Part shown: positions 23,128 through 36,124 of the stretch, one piece after another | Numbering within the stretch: position 1 is the first letter of the stretch | Layout of the letters: every line of letters starts with the position of its first letter | Source of the DNA: Bugulina stolonifera | Lineage: Eukaryota; Bryozoa; Gymnolaemata; Cheilostomatida; Bugulidae | Length of the DNA: 64,000 nt | Assembly (NCBI GenBank): GCA_935421135.1 | Contig: OW285187.1 | Coordinates: forward strand, 23,932,429-23,996,428 | Reading direction: 5' to 3' | The notes under the pieces: generated by a model | What the model saw: the letters and a program-made list of their open reading frames with translations, nothing else | The model's database searches: none | What the model was told of the DNA's origin: nothing | Made by a program: the position numbers and the translations under genes

Positions 23128-26100
23128 TCAGGTAACCTGTACCCAACGTCCAATAGATAGCTTCATAGCCCTCAACCATCTACAGATATACACACAATTT
23201 GTTATAGACCAAGTTAAACAGTGCTTACTATTGCATTGCAACCTGCAATCTGATGACAAGAGGAATTTAAAATCAGTGGTATGCATACCAATGGATTAGA
23301 CCATTAACCTTGTAACTACCTTTCTTTATCAAGTTCAGTTTCGGTACAAAAGTGGAAAGTTCTCATCTTTGACTCTGGAGGCACCAAATCAAATGCATTT
23401 CTTTTATTAGTTGACGGGTTGGCGTTGGTGACGTAGCCATGCAAATGAGCTACTCCTACAATTCAATAGCATAACTATTATCATACAACCTTTGATCAAA
23501 GATACGAGTAGGTAGAGAAAACACTAGCAAATTATATTAACAGAATCAAGTTTTCAAGATACATGTAAATGCCAGATCCTCTGCATTATTTGTGTCGATA
23601 AATTCATATTTACCTTGTGCCGACCTAGAGTTCACATCGCAATAGTAAAATAAGCAGCCATCTTTGAGGACGCAATATCTTTTCTTCCATGATTTATAAT
23701 GGCCACCCATCTTATATAGGTAACCACTGCAATCTACATTAGATATGGAGAGAGCAGGCAACCCAACGTTATGAGCACTAACATCTATCCAGTTGTCCAT
23801 GGTAGACTGCTCAGAGGTAGCTTTGTTTAATAAGGAAGCCCATCTGCAAGGCAGCAAAAAGACTTGATTTAAAATAACAATCAGGACAAGATCTGGTCTG
23901 CCTTCAAAATCTTATTTTTAAGTTTAGTACCTATATTGCAAATAAACATACCTCTTACTATTTGTAAATGAAGGCTCAGAATACATTTTTATATGATGTT
24001 AATTTGTACCAAGGATTCTGGAACCTCAGCTGAGACCATCATGAGACAACATCTACATCAGTATTATTTATACTTGCAGTATAGAATGGACAAGGAAGCT
24101 AAGTCTAGTCTAAGATAACAGTACTACACTGTAGTATACAGAATGCTACAAGGCTCTCAACTATTTTGCATATAAATGCTTACATGTAGAGTAATACTAG
24201 GATGCACCAAGAAATTTGATAGCCAGGCAAAGCTGCGGATTAATACAATTTTTTGCATCGACTTTTTAAAACTTACCCTGATAATGGAGGCAAGATTTCT
24301 AAAATCATTAGATGCACAAGTTTTTTCCTTTACATTACAAAATAAAAATACACAAAACTATGATAGAGTAGGCTTTGGCCACAGCACATTGAGTATATAG
24401 ACAAAGGCATACACACACTTGGACAACATTTGTGTACAACTTTTATATTGTCTGATGTCTGGCCTCATGACAAGCTATTATTAGACAAGTAGGCTAAATC
24501 AACTGATCAACATATCATACTTATAATGAAATGGGTGGGGACGAAGGTCTTTCTTACTTGGAGAGATCACTTTCATTCATTGCTGCAAAATAGTAGTTTT
24601 TAGTGTAATGCATCAGCTTGAAAGCATGATCTCTTGAACGCTTGTTATCTGTAGCCTTTCGTAGAGTGTAACCAGACAGTGGTATGGCTCCCAGAATCTC
24701 TTTATCCTACAGAAGAGAAATATAAAATGCCATTGAGAGATAACACTTGTAGACTGCAGTAACTCTTATAGGGTCTAATGACAAACCAAAAACTACATTT
24801 ATGTGAGTAAATTGTAAACCTGCTTGAATCTGGTTGTTCAAAAGTCATTTTGTGCCGAGTAACTGTTACACTATGATACAGCATATTCTGTTGTCTACAC
24901 AGGCTTCACTTACTTCTTTGGTTTTATAGTAGTAAAGACAGTTGTCAGACTTGAGGACTAGCCACCTTTTCTTCCATATATTGAATGTAGAGCTAGTCTG
25001 TTTGTACACGTAGGTAGAATAAACCTCTCCTACTGGGTCCATCCTTTCACTATTCATCACAGAGAATGAAGTTTCCTTGCAGAATTCTATTGTCAAAATA
25101 TCACTCTTGGCTATAATAAAATGATAATGTATGCATATACTACCTTGTGTTTACAACCTTGCCATACAGTTATACCAAAGTTTATAGAACTAATAAGTTG
25201 TTCCACGGCTTTATGCACTAATAGGATCGGCGCGAAATCTGACCTAATAAGCGGCCTAGTTCAAAGTAGTTGAGTGGCAACGAAAAATTACCAATGAAAC
25301 AATGGGGTCTTCTCAAGATTGGCGGAAAAATTGCCCTGAGATTGGCTAAAAGTACCTGTAATGCTAGCCCATTATTTTCAGAATACATGATGTTTATACC
25401 GATAGCATCAATAGAAGATGCAAGCATTTAGAAGAGCATAAATATAGGAAAAAGGCCCAAAAAGTTCGAGCCATCCTAATGATCACGTGGTCTGGACTAT
25501 TTATGTCTCATGTAGACCAAAGATGGTAAAAGTACGCTCTTTATGCAGACTGTCACGAGACTGTCAACTACTATTGCCGACCTATATATCCATAGCCCAA
25601 GCGTTTGACCACAGGCTGGGCGCTCGTTAAAGAGCAACGGTTTGCCCATTTTGGCGAGAGAACTACGGCAAATGAGTATACGCATCGTTTACTGGATAAA
25701 CTTGGTATATAGAAACTTTGGTTATACAACATTGATAGGTCAATCTGTGCGTTATGATATACATTAGTGCTGGTTTCTATATTGCACAGATATACAGGCA
25801 AAAATTCAAACTAATGTAATTTTCATACTTTTCCCCCAAAACAACACATACACAGTAATATGTTTACTACACATACATGTACACGCCTGTTTGCAAACAC
25901 TACATTATCTGTATGTTACTACAAGTCATGTACATGTATGTACGAGTATACTACATGTCATATGTTTACAACATACACATAAATGTTTGGTGCAGAAGTG
26001 GAGAAATTTGAGATAGCCTTTGTTATTTGCCAAAACTAAAGCAGGAGAAGTTGCCTTCTCTATATTTTGTTGGTTGACCACCCTTACCCCAACCACAAAC

Positions 26101-29100
26101 AAGGAACTAAGGCTATCTAAATTTCTCCAGCTCTGCACCTAATAGGAAATCTGAATACCAATTTGTTCAGAATTCAGTAATTCAAAGTTTACTGCTTTAT
26201 ATATACACTTCACACATGTACATGTATACTGCCCATTTCTACAAAAACACTGTAACTCAATTTTTTTCAAAATTGGGATTTTTGCATAAATGGTGTTGAA
26301 ATACCATCTTACACCACATACTAAAATATTTTTGAAAAAAAAGTTGGTCCTTATGGGTTTTTTGGGAGAGCAGAAACACTGTATCTCAATATTTGCGCTA
26401 GTGATTGTCAGCAAAAACAATGTAACTCCAGATTCCAACACATGCAGTGCAATTTTGTCTCATTTTCTTTTCTGGAGTTGACTTTTCAAGTATGTTTTTA
26501 TCCTCTCACATCACCTACATGACTCTATCATGAATCGATATAAACCCAAGTGAATTATAATATGTTTGGAGCCCCAGTAGCGGGGCTGTCTCGGCAAATA
26601 TTTATTATTAGTTCCAATGAAGGCTGTGTGGATTTTAACCTGCTCTGACTGTCAGTATGGTACAACCAAATATCACTAATTATGTGTTGGTACTCTGCAT
26701 CATGATTGTACTCAGATTGTACTCAGATTTTACTCAGATATTACTCAGATTTAACTCGGATTTGATTTAATATGTAGCATTTTTGCCCACATTGTTACAT
26801 TTTCCTTGTCAAACAAGTCTTATAAAAGTGTGCCATGTCATCATCTCATATTCTATCTGAAGCACTAGTTTTTACATAATATTATAGCCTATGCATTTTC
26901 CTACTTTTGCACGGAGCCTTTCGGTGGTTGTAGCTTCCATGAATTTATATTATTTATAAATATTTTTATGACATGCTCGGTTAAAAATGCGATCTGGTTG
27001 AAAATACGGTCTGTAAAGATTGACAAGACGACCAATGAAATATTCTACCATCTGCTGATGGAGATGTGCTTCTGGCAACATATGGAAGGTAGTGCTATGT
27101 TAAATGTTATGTTCCTTAAACTGGACCAGCGTTACATGAGCGCTTTCCCAATATTTGAAAATAAGAGCGCTTATACGACAACTTTTAGTTTCTAGATACT
27201 AAAAATTATGTGCAGAGAGATAATAAAGTAGGTGAAAATAAACCACATGGTTGAGATTTTGTAAGTACATGTGTTTGGGCAATCACCACAGGGCCATTAT
27301 GTTGGAAATTATGGGCACATTATTGCGGAAGGACTAGAAGCACTTGGAAAGCAAAAATGTGATACAGGAAATCATAATAGAGTTTATTTTCATGAAAAAT
27401 CTAAACCCAAAAGTAAGAGTTGAGCCCCTGAAGACACCCAAAAAGCAACAACCAAACTATCAACAGATGATTTCAGTTTTGCAGACGCTGCACACCTCAT
27501 TAGCAAGAAAAGATAATCAGAATCTAGTAAACCGAGTGCAAATATTTTATATTGAGTTGGATTTACAGAAATCTATGTTTCAACCTCATAATATCGGTGC
27601 AATGGGATGGTACTGTCTGTCACACATGCAAATATATTCTGTATGTGTGCTTCTACATTGATTGCACTAATTTACAAGCTCATGCATTGTTTTCACAGAC
27701 ATTATTTGCGGATATAACTTCAATATTGTCTGCAGAAACACTGTAATTCATTAGATGCATTGTTTTTGCAGACAATCACTGAAGAGAGCCCAGCACGATG
27801 ATTTTCCACAAAAACAATGTAACTAGATTAATTAGTTAAAAAATCAACATACAGCAATAAGAATGGTACCATTAAACAGAGAATGTGACTTTGGTTCAGA
27901 ATATATTTTGTTTGCATCTCTAGGATTAATACAATTGGAGGGCTCAACTCAAACGCGTTTAGCCTTCTCCTGTAAAATTACAATATAGTGAGTTACATTG
28001 TTTTTGTGGAAAGGGGCAGTATATATATGTATGTGTGGCCGATCTAACAGTAAGCCTATGCTAAGTAAGATTAGATACTGTACTTCTACTACTAGTTCTA
28101 CTGCTACTATCACTACTACCGCTACTACTACATGAACTATTATAATAACAGTATTACTCTTACTATGATGTATTACATGCATTAAATATTACCTTTGCCA
28201 ACAATAACACCTAACATGAAAATGATACGCTATATACATGTAGTATAACATAATATATACAATGCATGCATGTGTATGATAATATAATATATACAAAATA
28301 TGGTACAATATATACAAGGTATGTGTGTACATGATAATATAATATATACAAAACATAATACAAGGTATACTGTGTATAATAATATAATATATACAGAATA
28401 TAGGCATACATTTACTATCTGTGAGAAGCTTCACTATATCTTCATGATTTAGACGTAAGACACTCTCGTAGTTGACAGCTAGAATCACGTCTCCTATCTC
28501 AATGCCAGCCCCCTCGGCAACACTACCTAAAGAGACAGTATGGGACATACATGTAGTATAACTACACACCTAACATACGACATAGCATTATACTACATGC
28601 AAGTAAAATTGCATACAAATATGAAACCAAAATATTGATGAAAAAGTGAATGCACATAAACATCTCTGTGTAAATGAAAACATGCACTTGGAAGTTGGTA
28701 CACATGCTAAGGTAATGGAAGACATAATATCGAGCTTGCAAATAATGTAACATAATTCGAAGTTGTCCTCTCTTAATTGAGAGTGGGCAACTTCAAATTA
28801 TAATCATTATCTTAGGAGGTTCATGTATATTGCGTTATTTATCACATATATGTAGATGCAGGTCATAGTTGTGTTATTCACACTGCAGTTTGTAACCAGC
28901 TAGAGCCACTGTCGCCAACCACAGTGTGGCTTACTATACTGTACTACACCAGGCAAGCTTGAGAAAATGATGAGGTTCAAAATTCAGCTTTTTGAACTTG
29001 ACCCCCATTGCTCACTAGAGCTTGCCGCTATATGGTTAGCTGCGATCGATCGCACATCGTTTGTAGCTAGTTAAAAACTACAGCGTAAATAGTGCGTTAT

Positions 29101-32100
29101 ACAGAGGGTAAAGTAAAGGGCAAAAGAGAGGAATTATCATACCAGAAACAACAGTGCTGACTACAGTTGGATGACTTCCTATGATATGAAAGCCTAACCC
29201 TTGACCTTTGTCCATCTTGGTCAGAGTCACAGTCTTCTCTGCAGCTACAATAAAGGTTTCATTACATAGAAATCATCCATGAACAAACAATCATTTTGCC
29301 TACTTATACAGTCACCAGTTAGTTCATGATCTCTTAGTGTCTTTGCGACCAAAATTTTAGGCACAGGCGAACTTGCTAAAAGATTCTCCGGCCCACTTCC
29401 GTCACAGGGTCGCAAACACACCGGCCTGGGCCAAAAGCAAAATCCTCATTTTCGTGCGAAAAATCCAAGTGTTTCGATGAGCTAGGGATGGTTTTCTCCG
29501 ACCAAGCAAAATCCCAGGTCAAAAACCGTTTGGGCCAGGCCGGGTGACCATCTTTAGATTTTTATTTGCGACCCAGCTCAGTACAAGAGGTCGTGAAAAC
29601 ACTATCTATGTTTGCTATTGCATAAAACAACAAGCCATTTATTATGTCACGTGCCACTGATTCCATACATTTGGGTATGATATGGCTCTTGCTAGTCAGC
29701 TGTTAGCTACTTACTGATCTCATAAGAGTTTGCTCTAGCAAATGTCTGTAGACTAGACTTTCTCTGTACTTTTCTGGTTGAGATCTCCTGGTAGGTACGC
29801 CGGTATCTAAACTCGGCCTCTGAATGTGTGGTCGATACAGAATCGCTCCTTGCCATCGTCTCATCATTCTTGTCCTGTTCCTGTTCCAGCTCTTCTTCCT
29901 CTTCTGCGTATAGAAAATATAGGCTTACCCGATGTCAACACTAGATAGTGCAACAGCAGCCATATCTAGTAGTATACCTAAAGACCACGGCTATGATCTA
30001 TCAAGATATAGCGGCTAGTAGCATGTGTGGCAAAAGCCACTAAAAACTAAAATAATGTGTAAACGGCATTAGACAGCTAAAGAATGCTTAATATAGATTG
30101 ACTACCTAAACTGTCTGTTCCAATAGAAAAATTGGAAAACCTAGAAATAAGAACAATAGAGAATACATGCAACAGTAGCAGTTATAGTAGTTGCTGTTGT
30201 TGTAGGAATAAGGGTAGTAGTAGTAGCAGCATTTGTATACAGTGTTAGATGACACAGCTGAGCATGAGGTGGTAGCTACTGCTCCGTATATAGACGCCAA
30301 GTATACTCTGAACTACACATACAAAGACATACAGCAAATGTCCCAGGATATGGAGAAACTAGGAACAGTATAACCATGATGAACCCTGGACATGGTACAC
30401 TGTATATTACATGTAGGCTAGTATTATACGGCAGATACAAGGGAAGACAATAATTACCACTACTTTGTTTAATGTCTCCTGGCTAAATAGCCATATGCCA
30501 CTATGTAATCCAATTTAGCACTACAAGGTTAGGGTATGTCTGCATAGGGTGTCAATGATTGGAAGGTTCAACGCTCTCTAAAAACTGCTCCATTGTCCAG
30601 TAGAACGTAAATGCACATATATATATAAATTATATCTGACCACCTACAGCTCTTGTAACTAATATCTAATGTTGACCATCAACAATCAAGCAGAAACATA
30701 TAGGATGTACATAAACCAAACTACTATAACGTACATACCTCACACAGCTACAAAATAGTTAGATTATAGGAAGGGTTAATGAGCACTTTAATAACTAGCC
30801 GAATATAACGAATGGAAGACAGGCTAAAGAGCCCTTATCCTAATCCTAGTCTTAATCAGTCCGATATCGTAAAGGATTAAGGGACAGTAAAATCTGGTAG
30901 TGCTTACCACTAACAGTTAAAATATTCAAAAACAGTTGTTGCAGCCATGAGTCAGTATTCAGTGCTTTTAATTCAAGCAATTATAAGTATGTTTTTCAAC
31001 AAATCTATTGAATATTAATATATCCTATCCTGTCTATGTTACTTACAAACAGATATCAAGTTCAAGTAGAGGATTAGTTTGCCTGAGATGATTAATCAGG
31101 CTTCCCGCATTGAGAGAGAGTCATGTGACTATAAACAATATTGACTAAATAGTTTAATTTTTCTATGAAAAGACAATAATCGCATAAAAACTATGTGACA
31201 GACATATAAACACAAAATATGTTGTGAATAATAGTAATACATAGTGTATAGGTCTACATACATGTATGTTACCACATCTCATAATTTCCTACAAACAGGA
31301 AACAGTGTATGATATAATACAACATACCCACAGTTGATTCAGTGTCTTCCTCCTTAACAAATCTCCATACTGACCTCCTCACACTCTCATCATACACACC
31401 TACGAGTAGCGATAAAACATGAGTTAGGCTGCTAGTATACCCATCCACATAATGTACATGTACATGTATGTAGGTAATCACAAGTACATTGGTACCGCAA
31501 TGTTATAAGTGGTTGTTTATTCAAGGCATGCGTACACATGACTAAATTATTTGTGATACATATTGTGTTACTGCATTTATAAAATGATGGTCGTACAATA
31601 TCTACTGTTTAAGCCCCCATCCCCAGTAAGTAAACAGATAAATGATATCATTTTCAGTGAACAGCTTTTGTTAGACACTATATCCGTACAAATAAATCTG
31701 TATTGAGGCTTTTGTTACAAGTTGATTCAAGGAATTTTTATAAAACGGCTTCATATAATACATAATATAATTTCACAACAGATGCATTATGAGGCATTAG
31801 TAGAACTTGTAGGCTAACAAATGCAGAAACAATCCATTTTTAACAATATGTATTATAAAAAAGCCTACAAATGGAGGACCGGTAACGTCACATGATACAG
31901 TTACCTATATCTTCATCATCGTCATCACCATTGTCACCATCATCATTTGTGGAAGTCACAGATGGTAATTTAATTCGTCTCCTGACTACGACATGGTTTT
32001 CATCATCTATAGTCTGAAAATACATACATGTACAAATATATGGTATATGTACATGTATGTAAAATTTATATGAAGATCACACTGTATCCTGTTTTCAGAA

Positions 32101-33011
32101 TATTGTATGCACAATGTGTTGTTTATTCATATAACACGACTAAATAATTTTAAAAGGCAGGTTTTCAAAAGAAAATTATACAGTTTTGAATCTACATATA
32201 ACATCCTTCTTCAGTATTCCGAGAAAAAAAGCGTGCATTAAAGCATGAAGTGTAAGGTATAAACAGGAAGTAAGGTAACCTTTTAGATTATTAACGAAAC
32301 ATCACAAAAATAATATTCCTTGCAAAGCAGCCCGATATACTAAATAATTGAAACATGCGCATGGAGTAAGCACATCTTCTGAAAAAATAATTTGGATAGC
32401 CTATACTTATTTTGTATTATCATCAACAAAGGACTATCTAATCCTTTGATTAGTTTTCAGTTGTAAGCAAGATCAACCTACCATGGTAACTACATAAAAG
32501 CATAATCACAACATACCTGGGTATCGCCAATGCCCAACTCTACACCGCTATCTACCGAGTATGTTGGATCTCTCACGCATTTGTTAGTATCTTCAGAAAT
32601 TAGTTCCTTTTCGGAATCCTTGTTCAGTGATGAGTAAATAGCTTCATCTTTAGCTACAGAGGAGTCAATAGTCTGAAGATTGCTTTCTCTTTCAGTCTGC
32701 TGGTTCAAGCAGACTTGAGAGTTAGTAGACTCATCTAAACATTGTACATCATCATGTCTTGTTGAGCTACTTAAAATATCGTCGGTAGTCGTATCCAACA
32801 TGCCCATCGGTACTTTCATATCATAAATATCGTCTGATGAGCCTACATCGTCTACTTTCTCATCACTGTCCATTTGGTTATACTGACCATGTGTTGACAT
32901 CTGGTTAACATTACCAGTGTCTGGGTGTTCAGGATCTTCGCTTGTCTCCTCTGTTAGGAAAGCAAAGGCATCATTTATGTGTAAGCTGACTCCTTTGGAC
33001 TCCCGACTCAT
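23128..33011 (-). CDS. PDZ-PH-PH adaptor protein, PDZPH1-like (11 coding exons, 613 aa)
   Basis: Coding exons: 32517-33011, 31905-32013, 31328-31399, 29715-29903, 29143-29244, 28416-28526, 24914-25110, 24558-24706, 23614-23843, 23320-23455, 23128-23179; phases agree and the total is 614 codons. Residues 1-290 are acidic and low-complexity, probably disordered. A PDZ domain follows at about 290-375, with the carboxylate-binding loop QGLGFHIIG and the EIGDVILAVN strand. Two PH domains complete the protein: about 390-500 (IWKKRWLVLK ... DLSKWASLL) and about 515-613 (SGYLYKMG, SWKKRYCVLK ... ERWLRAMK), the second reaching almost to the stop. This is a scaffold architecture, probably binding membrane phosphoinositides and a peptide C-terminus. 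The closest family I can name is vertebrate PDZPH1; that match is by domain order only. Acceptor sequence at 33035-33036 implies a non-coding upstream exon. Confidence 0.88.
26706..26762. repeat. Short tandem repeat, ACTCAGATT units
   Basis: Five imperfect 11-12 bp units (TTACTCAGAT...) lie in the long intron of the PDZ-PH-PH gene. Confidence 0.7.
28759..28794. repeat. Short palindromic hairpin repeat
   Basis: GAAGTTGTCCTCTCTTAATT followed by GAGAGTGGGCAACTTC forms a near-perfect hairpin; the pairing extends outward through ATAATT/AATTAT. Same family as 4741-4788. It lies in the intron within the PDZ-coding region. Confidence 0.75.
29336..29603. mobile_element. MITE of the AGGTGTCTTCGCGACC family, diverged copy
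   Basis: Related over its length to 35673-35943; shared words include CACCGGCCTGGGCCAAAAGC and GAGCTAGGGATGGTTT. The termini (AGTGTCTTTGCGACC ... GGTCGTGAAAACACT) have decayed and no target duplication is clear. It sits in intron 4 of the PDZ-PH-PH gene. Confidence 0.75.
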
Positions 33012-34089
33012 GCTTGCATCATTTTACCAAATATTCTGAAATACACATAATAATAAGTTACTGGGTCATCTGTCACAATATAAAGTAGTTATAACTGTTC
33101 TCATTCTTTGAAGCTTATTGAGAAACTACTACTACTACCATCAGAAGTTTCTGGCAAGGATTGCAATTTTAATCAAGTTTAATCAAATTTCAAGTCCACA
33201 AAATTATTGCATTGCTCCACAACCTCATGGTTCATGCTTATTTCCTACAAGTTAGTAGGAGAATAGTGTTCATCACAATTTACAAACTTGAATCTACAGG
33301 CTAAATTGTCCAGCGATGCAAAACCTTTGGTTCTAGCAGTTTAGCTTTAGAGGTATTAGTTCTAAATGTTTCACTTTTTCACTCAAGTCTTTTTCTTGCT
33401 TGGATTTGCAGTTTAGTTCTGCGAATTCTATAAATTCCCTTATTGTGTATGAATCTCAAGTAGCTGCTGTATGATCAAGGTGAAGGGGACACAATGCAAT
33501 GTAAGCAACCAAACATACCTTCTCAGGTGCCCAATAGAAAGCTCTCTTTAACACACCTAGTTGTCCATCGGCTTGTGATATTTATTTTGCTTGTTATATG
33601 CCTGGGGAACTGTCAGTTGGTTTGTAGCTAATACCCCAAGGGATTCAGGAATATGCTAAAGTGCAGAGTCATTTAATGTGTAGAGGGATATGGGTCTTGC
33701 TTGGAGAGACAATATCATTTTACCACATCTCACACTGTAATATTTTCTTGCCAACTTCAGCAAGATTGCATTGAAATCCTAATTCTCCTCTATCTTGCTG
33801 TCAACCAGCTAGTAGACCTAGAGAAAATTATCATCTGCGGAAAAGCCCCAATTTACAGCTAATGCATTTTGGAAGGCCATTAATGAAAACCTGGAAGAGC
33901 CCAAGCTCTAAAACTAATCCCTAAGGTACTCATGAAATTGGAGATGGTGTGATCCCAATTTCTTTCTATTGATGATGACTCTAGTCTTTGAGATCTTCTA
34001 AAAAGGAAGTTGTGAACTCAACCCAATAGGTAGGTATCTAATAGAGCAATACTCTGTACCTTATACATAAACATAGCATGAGGCGAATT

Positions 34090-34350
34090 TGCGAGTGTTC
34101 GAACATGTCAGTTAGAAACAGGATGCTCCGAAAACGTCCGTTTGGAAAACACCCATTTAGAAACTCTAAACCCCAAACCCCAACTTTAAACTAATTTTTA
34201 TTTTTATTAATATATTCTTTTGCTTTTCTACGACTAACATGTAGAACACGCGCTCTTCTAAATGTAACCTACACAGTTTCGTAATGGGTGCTTTCTAAAC
34301 GAACGTTTTTGGAACGTCCTGTTTCTAACTGACATTTTCGAAATGTCCCT
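34090..34350. mobile_element. Fold-back MITE with about 75-bp terminal inverted repeats
   Basis: The left arm, about 34090-34166, contains GTCAGTTAGAAACAGGA and AACACCCATT. The right arm, about 34273-34347, contains their reverse complements TCCTGTTTCTAACTGAC and AATGGGTG. The arms differ by scattered substitutions. The short centre has CCCAAACCCC and AT-rich sequence and no open frame. The target duplication was not resolved. Confidence 0.75.
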
Positions 34351-35672
34351 TTACCAAATAGGGTGCACAGTAAAAAGGAATAAAATCCAACATTGCAGCA
34401 TCGTACAATGTAGGGTGTCACAAGACATGCTGTGGCGGAAGCCATGTTATTGTGTATCTTCAAACTTGGCCAGGCTGTTGCGGAGAATCAAGTGCTTGAA
34501 AGCAAAATTGGCCTGTAGTTGTGAGATGCCTGCAGGATCACATTTATGCACAGGAATGACAAATTCCTTTTTCCAAATTCCATTGGGTGAGGAGTTTTCG
34601 TTCTTCAAATGAGACACTCAATATGAATATTGGAATATGTAGGATAAGCAGACGGTTTTTGGATGAATTAATGTCGACAAGCATCAGTATGTCAGCTTTC
34701 CTGATTCTATCTAAACCTGAGGACTTTTCCTGACTGAGTTTCTTATAAGTCTAGCAGTTCCATTGCTGTCTATCTTGGGGTGCCAATATTCAGGATTTTT
34801 AAAAAATTGATCCACTATATCATATGCCAGTTGGAGATTTTTGTTGAATTGTCATTGGAATCATTGTGCGAATAAATGATATAATGAATAATCATCTTGT
34901 GAGTGAAAGAACTGACTTAGTAAAAAGTAAAACAGTCAAAGGATAACTACAATACAATATGAATATAAATATTAATATTAAACATTAATATATATCATAG
35001 GAATAGGCGAATACCAAAATTAATATTCATGTAATTATTCTTATAATTATAAAACTATAGAGTAGATACAACATAAAATTAACATAAAACATACATGTAT
35101 AAAATGATAAATTGCCAGTGTTACTAATTTAATTACAAAACTAAGTTTGTTTGAATACAAACTAAAAATTATACAATAACAATTATTAATAATAGAATTG
35201 AATGAATTAAAATTATAAATAATAATAAACATCAATTTATCAATAGAACAAGAATATCAAAATGAATATCCGAATATAATATATGAATATTATATAACAT
35301 AAACATTATATTATTATTTATTTAATATTTATAAGAGCAATAATAATATAATAAATAATATTAATTTAATACAAATAATAAATATAATAATAACTTAATA
35401 TCTGATAAATATAAATATGATAATCATAATGATTTGAATATCAATATGGAACACCAGCAAGTATCAGTATCAGTATGATCCCACAGCTAAAAGTCCCAAT
35501 GTCAATGTCAATGTGCAGATTAAACGCTGCTGTCACTCTGATAGTAATTCACTTTCTCCAGCATAAAATTCATGTCTAAAGATGAACTGTTGGCTTTGCA
35601 AATATTTTTTGGGGAACTGGGACTATAGACTTATCTAATGATTGTAACTTCCTTCTAGCTAAGCACTATATT

Positions 35673-35943
35673 AGGTGTCTTCGCGACCTAAACTTCAGAC
35701 CCAGGCCGATTTACAAAAATATTTTCCGGCACACATCCGTCACAGGGTCGCGAACACACCGGCCTGGGCCAAAAGCAAAATCCTCATTTCCGCGCGAAGA
35801 AATCAGGTGTGCCGATGAGCTAGGGATGGTTTCGTCCGGCCAAGCAAAATCCTAGGCCAATAGCCCTTCTGGCCTTGGTCGGACGACCATCTTGTAAATT
35901 TTATTTGCGACCCGGGTCCGTCCAAGAGGTCGCGAAGACACCT
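35673..35943. mobile_element. 271-bp MITE with 3-bp target duplication (best copy)
   Basis: The perfect terminal inverted repeat is AGGTGTCTTCGCGACCT / AGGTCGCGAAGACACCT, flanked on both sides by ATT. Other copies lie at 29336-29603, 52867-53137 (opposite orientation, flanked by TAT) and 53223-53480 (flanked by AAC). It is GC-rich compared with its surroundings and has no coding capacity. Confidence 0.9.
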
Positions 35944-36124
35944 ATTGTGCTTGTTTTTCAATAGAATTAGAATAGAGTTATTTTCTCCATGATATTTTCA
36001 ATACAATGATGTCTTCTTGCATAGTTCTCAGATAAGACATCAGTTTGTGTTTACAAATTTTATAGGGCAATCACAATTTATCTCGCCACACCTCTCGCCG
36101 AATTTGGTCTTTTACTTCGCCAAC

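Larger units (their letters stand above)
33035..36124. other. Region between the divergent PDZ-PH-PH and RPS8 genes
   Basis: It holds the upstream side of both genes. Recognised inside are a fold-back element (34090-34350), a very AT-rich block (about 34960-35440) and a MITE (35673-35943). The minus-strand acceptor at 33035 means a 5' non-coding exon of the PDZ-PH-PH gene probably lies here, but I could not locate it. Confidence 0.5.

Noticed and set aside
26139..26481. Paired frames on opposite strands in the long PDZ-PH-PH intron
   Set aside because: Built on repeated AACACTGTAACTC-like motifs; low complexity, no domain.
27949..27998. Possible extra exon of the PDZ-PH-PH gene (RRLNAFELSPP on the minus strand)
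   Set aside because: No acceptor gives a frame compatible with the upstream phase, whereas the exon at 24914-25110 joins in phase and completes the last PDZ strand.
28189..28753. Tyrosine/isoleucine-rich hydrophobic frames next to the PDZ exon
   Set aside because: They read through a TATACA-rich repetitive intron; only the splice-bounded part 28416-28526 is coding.
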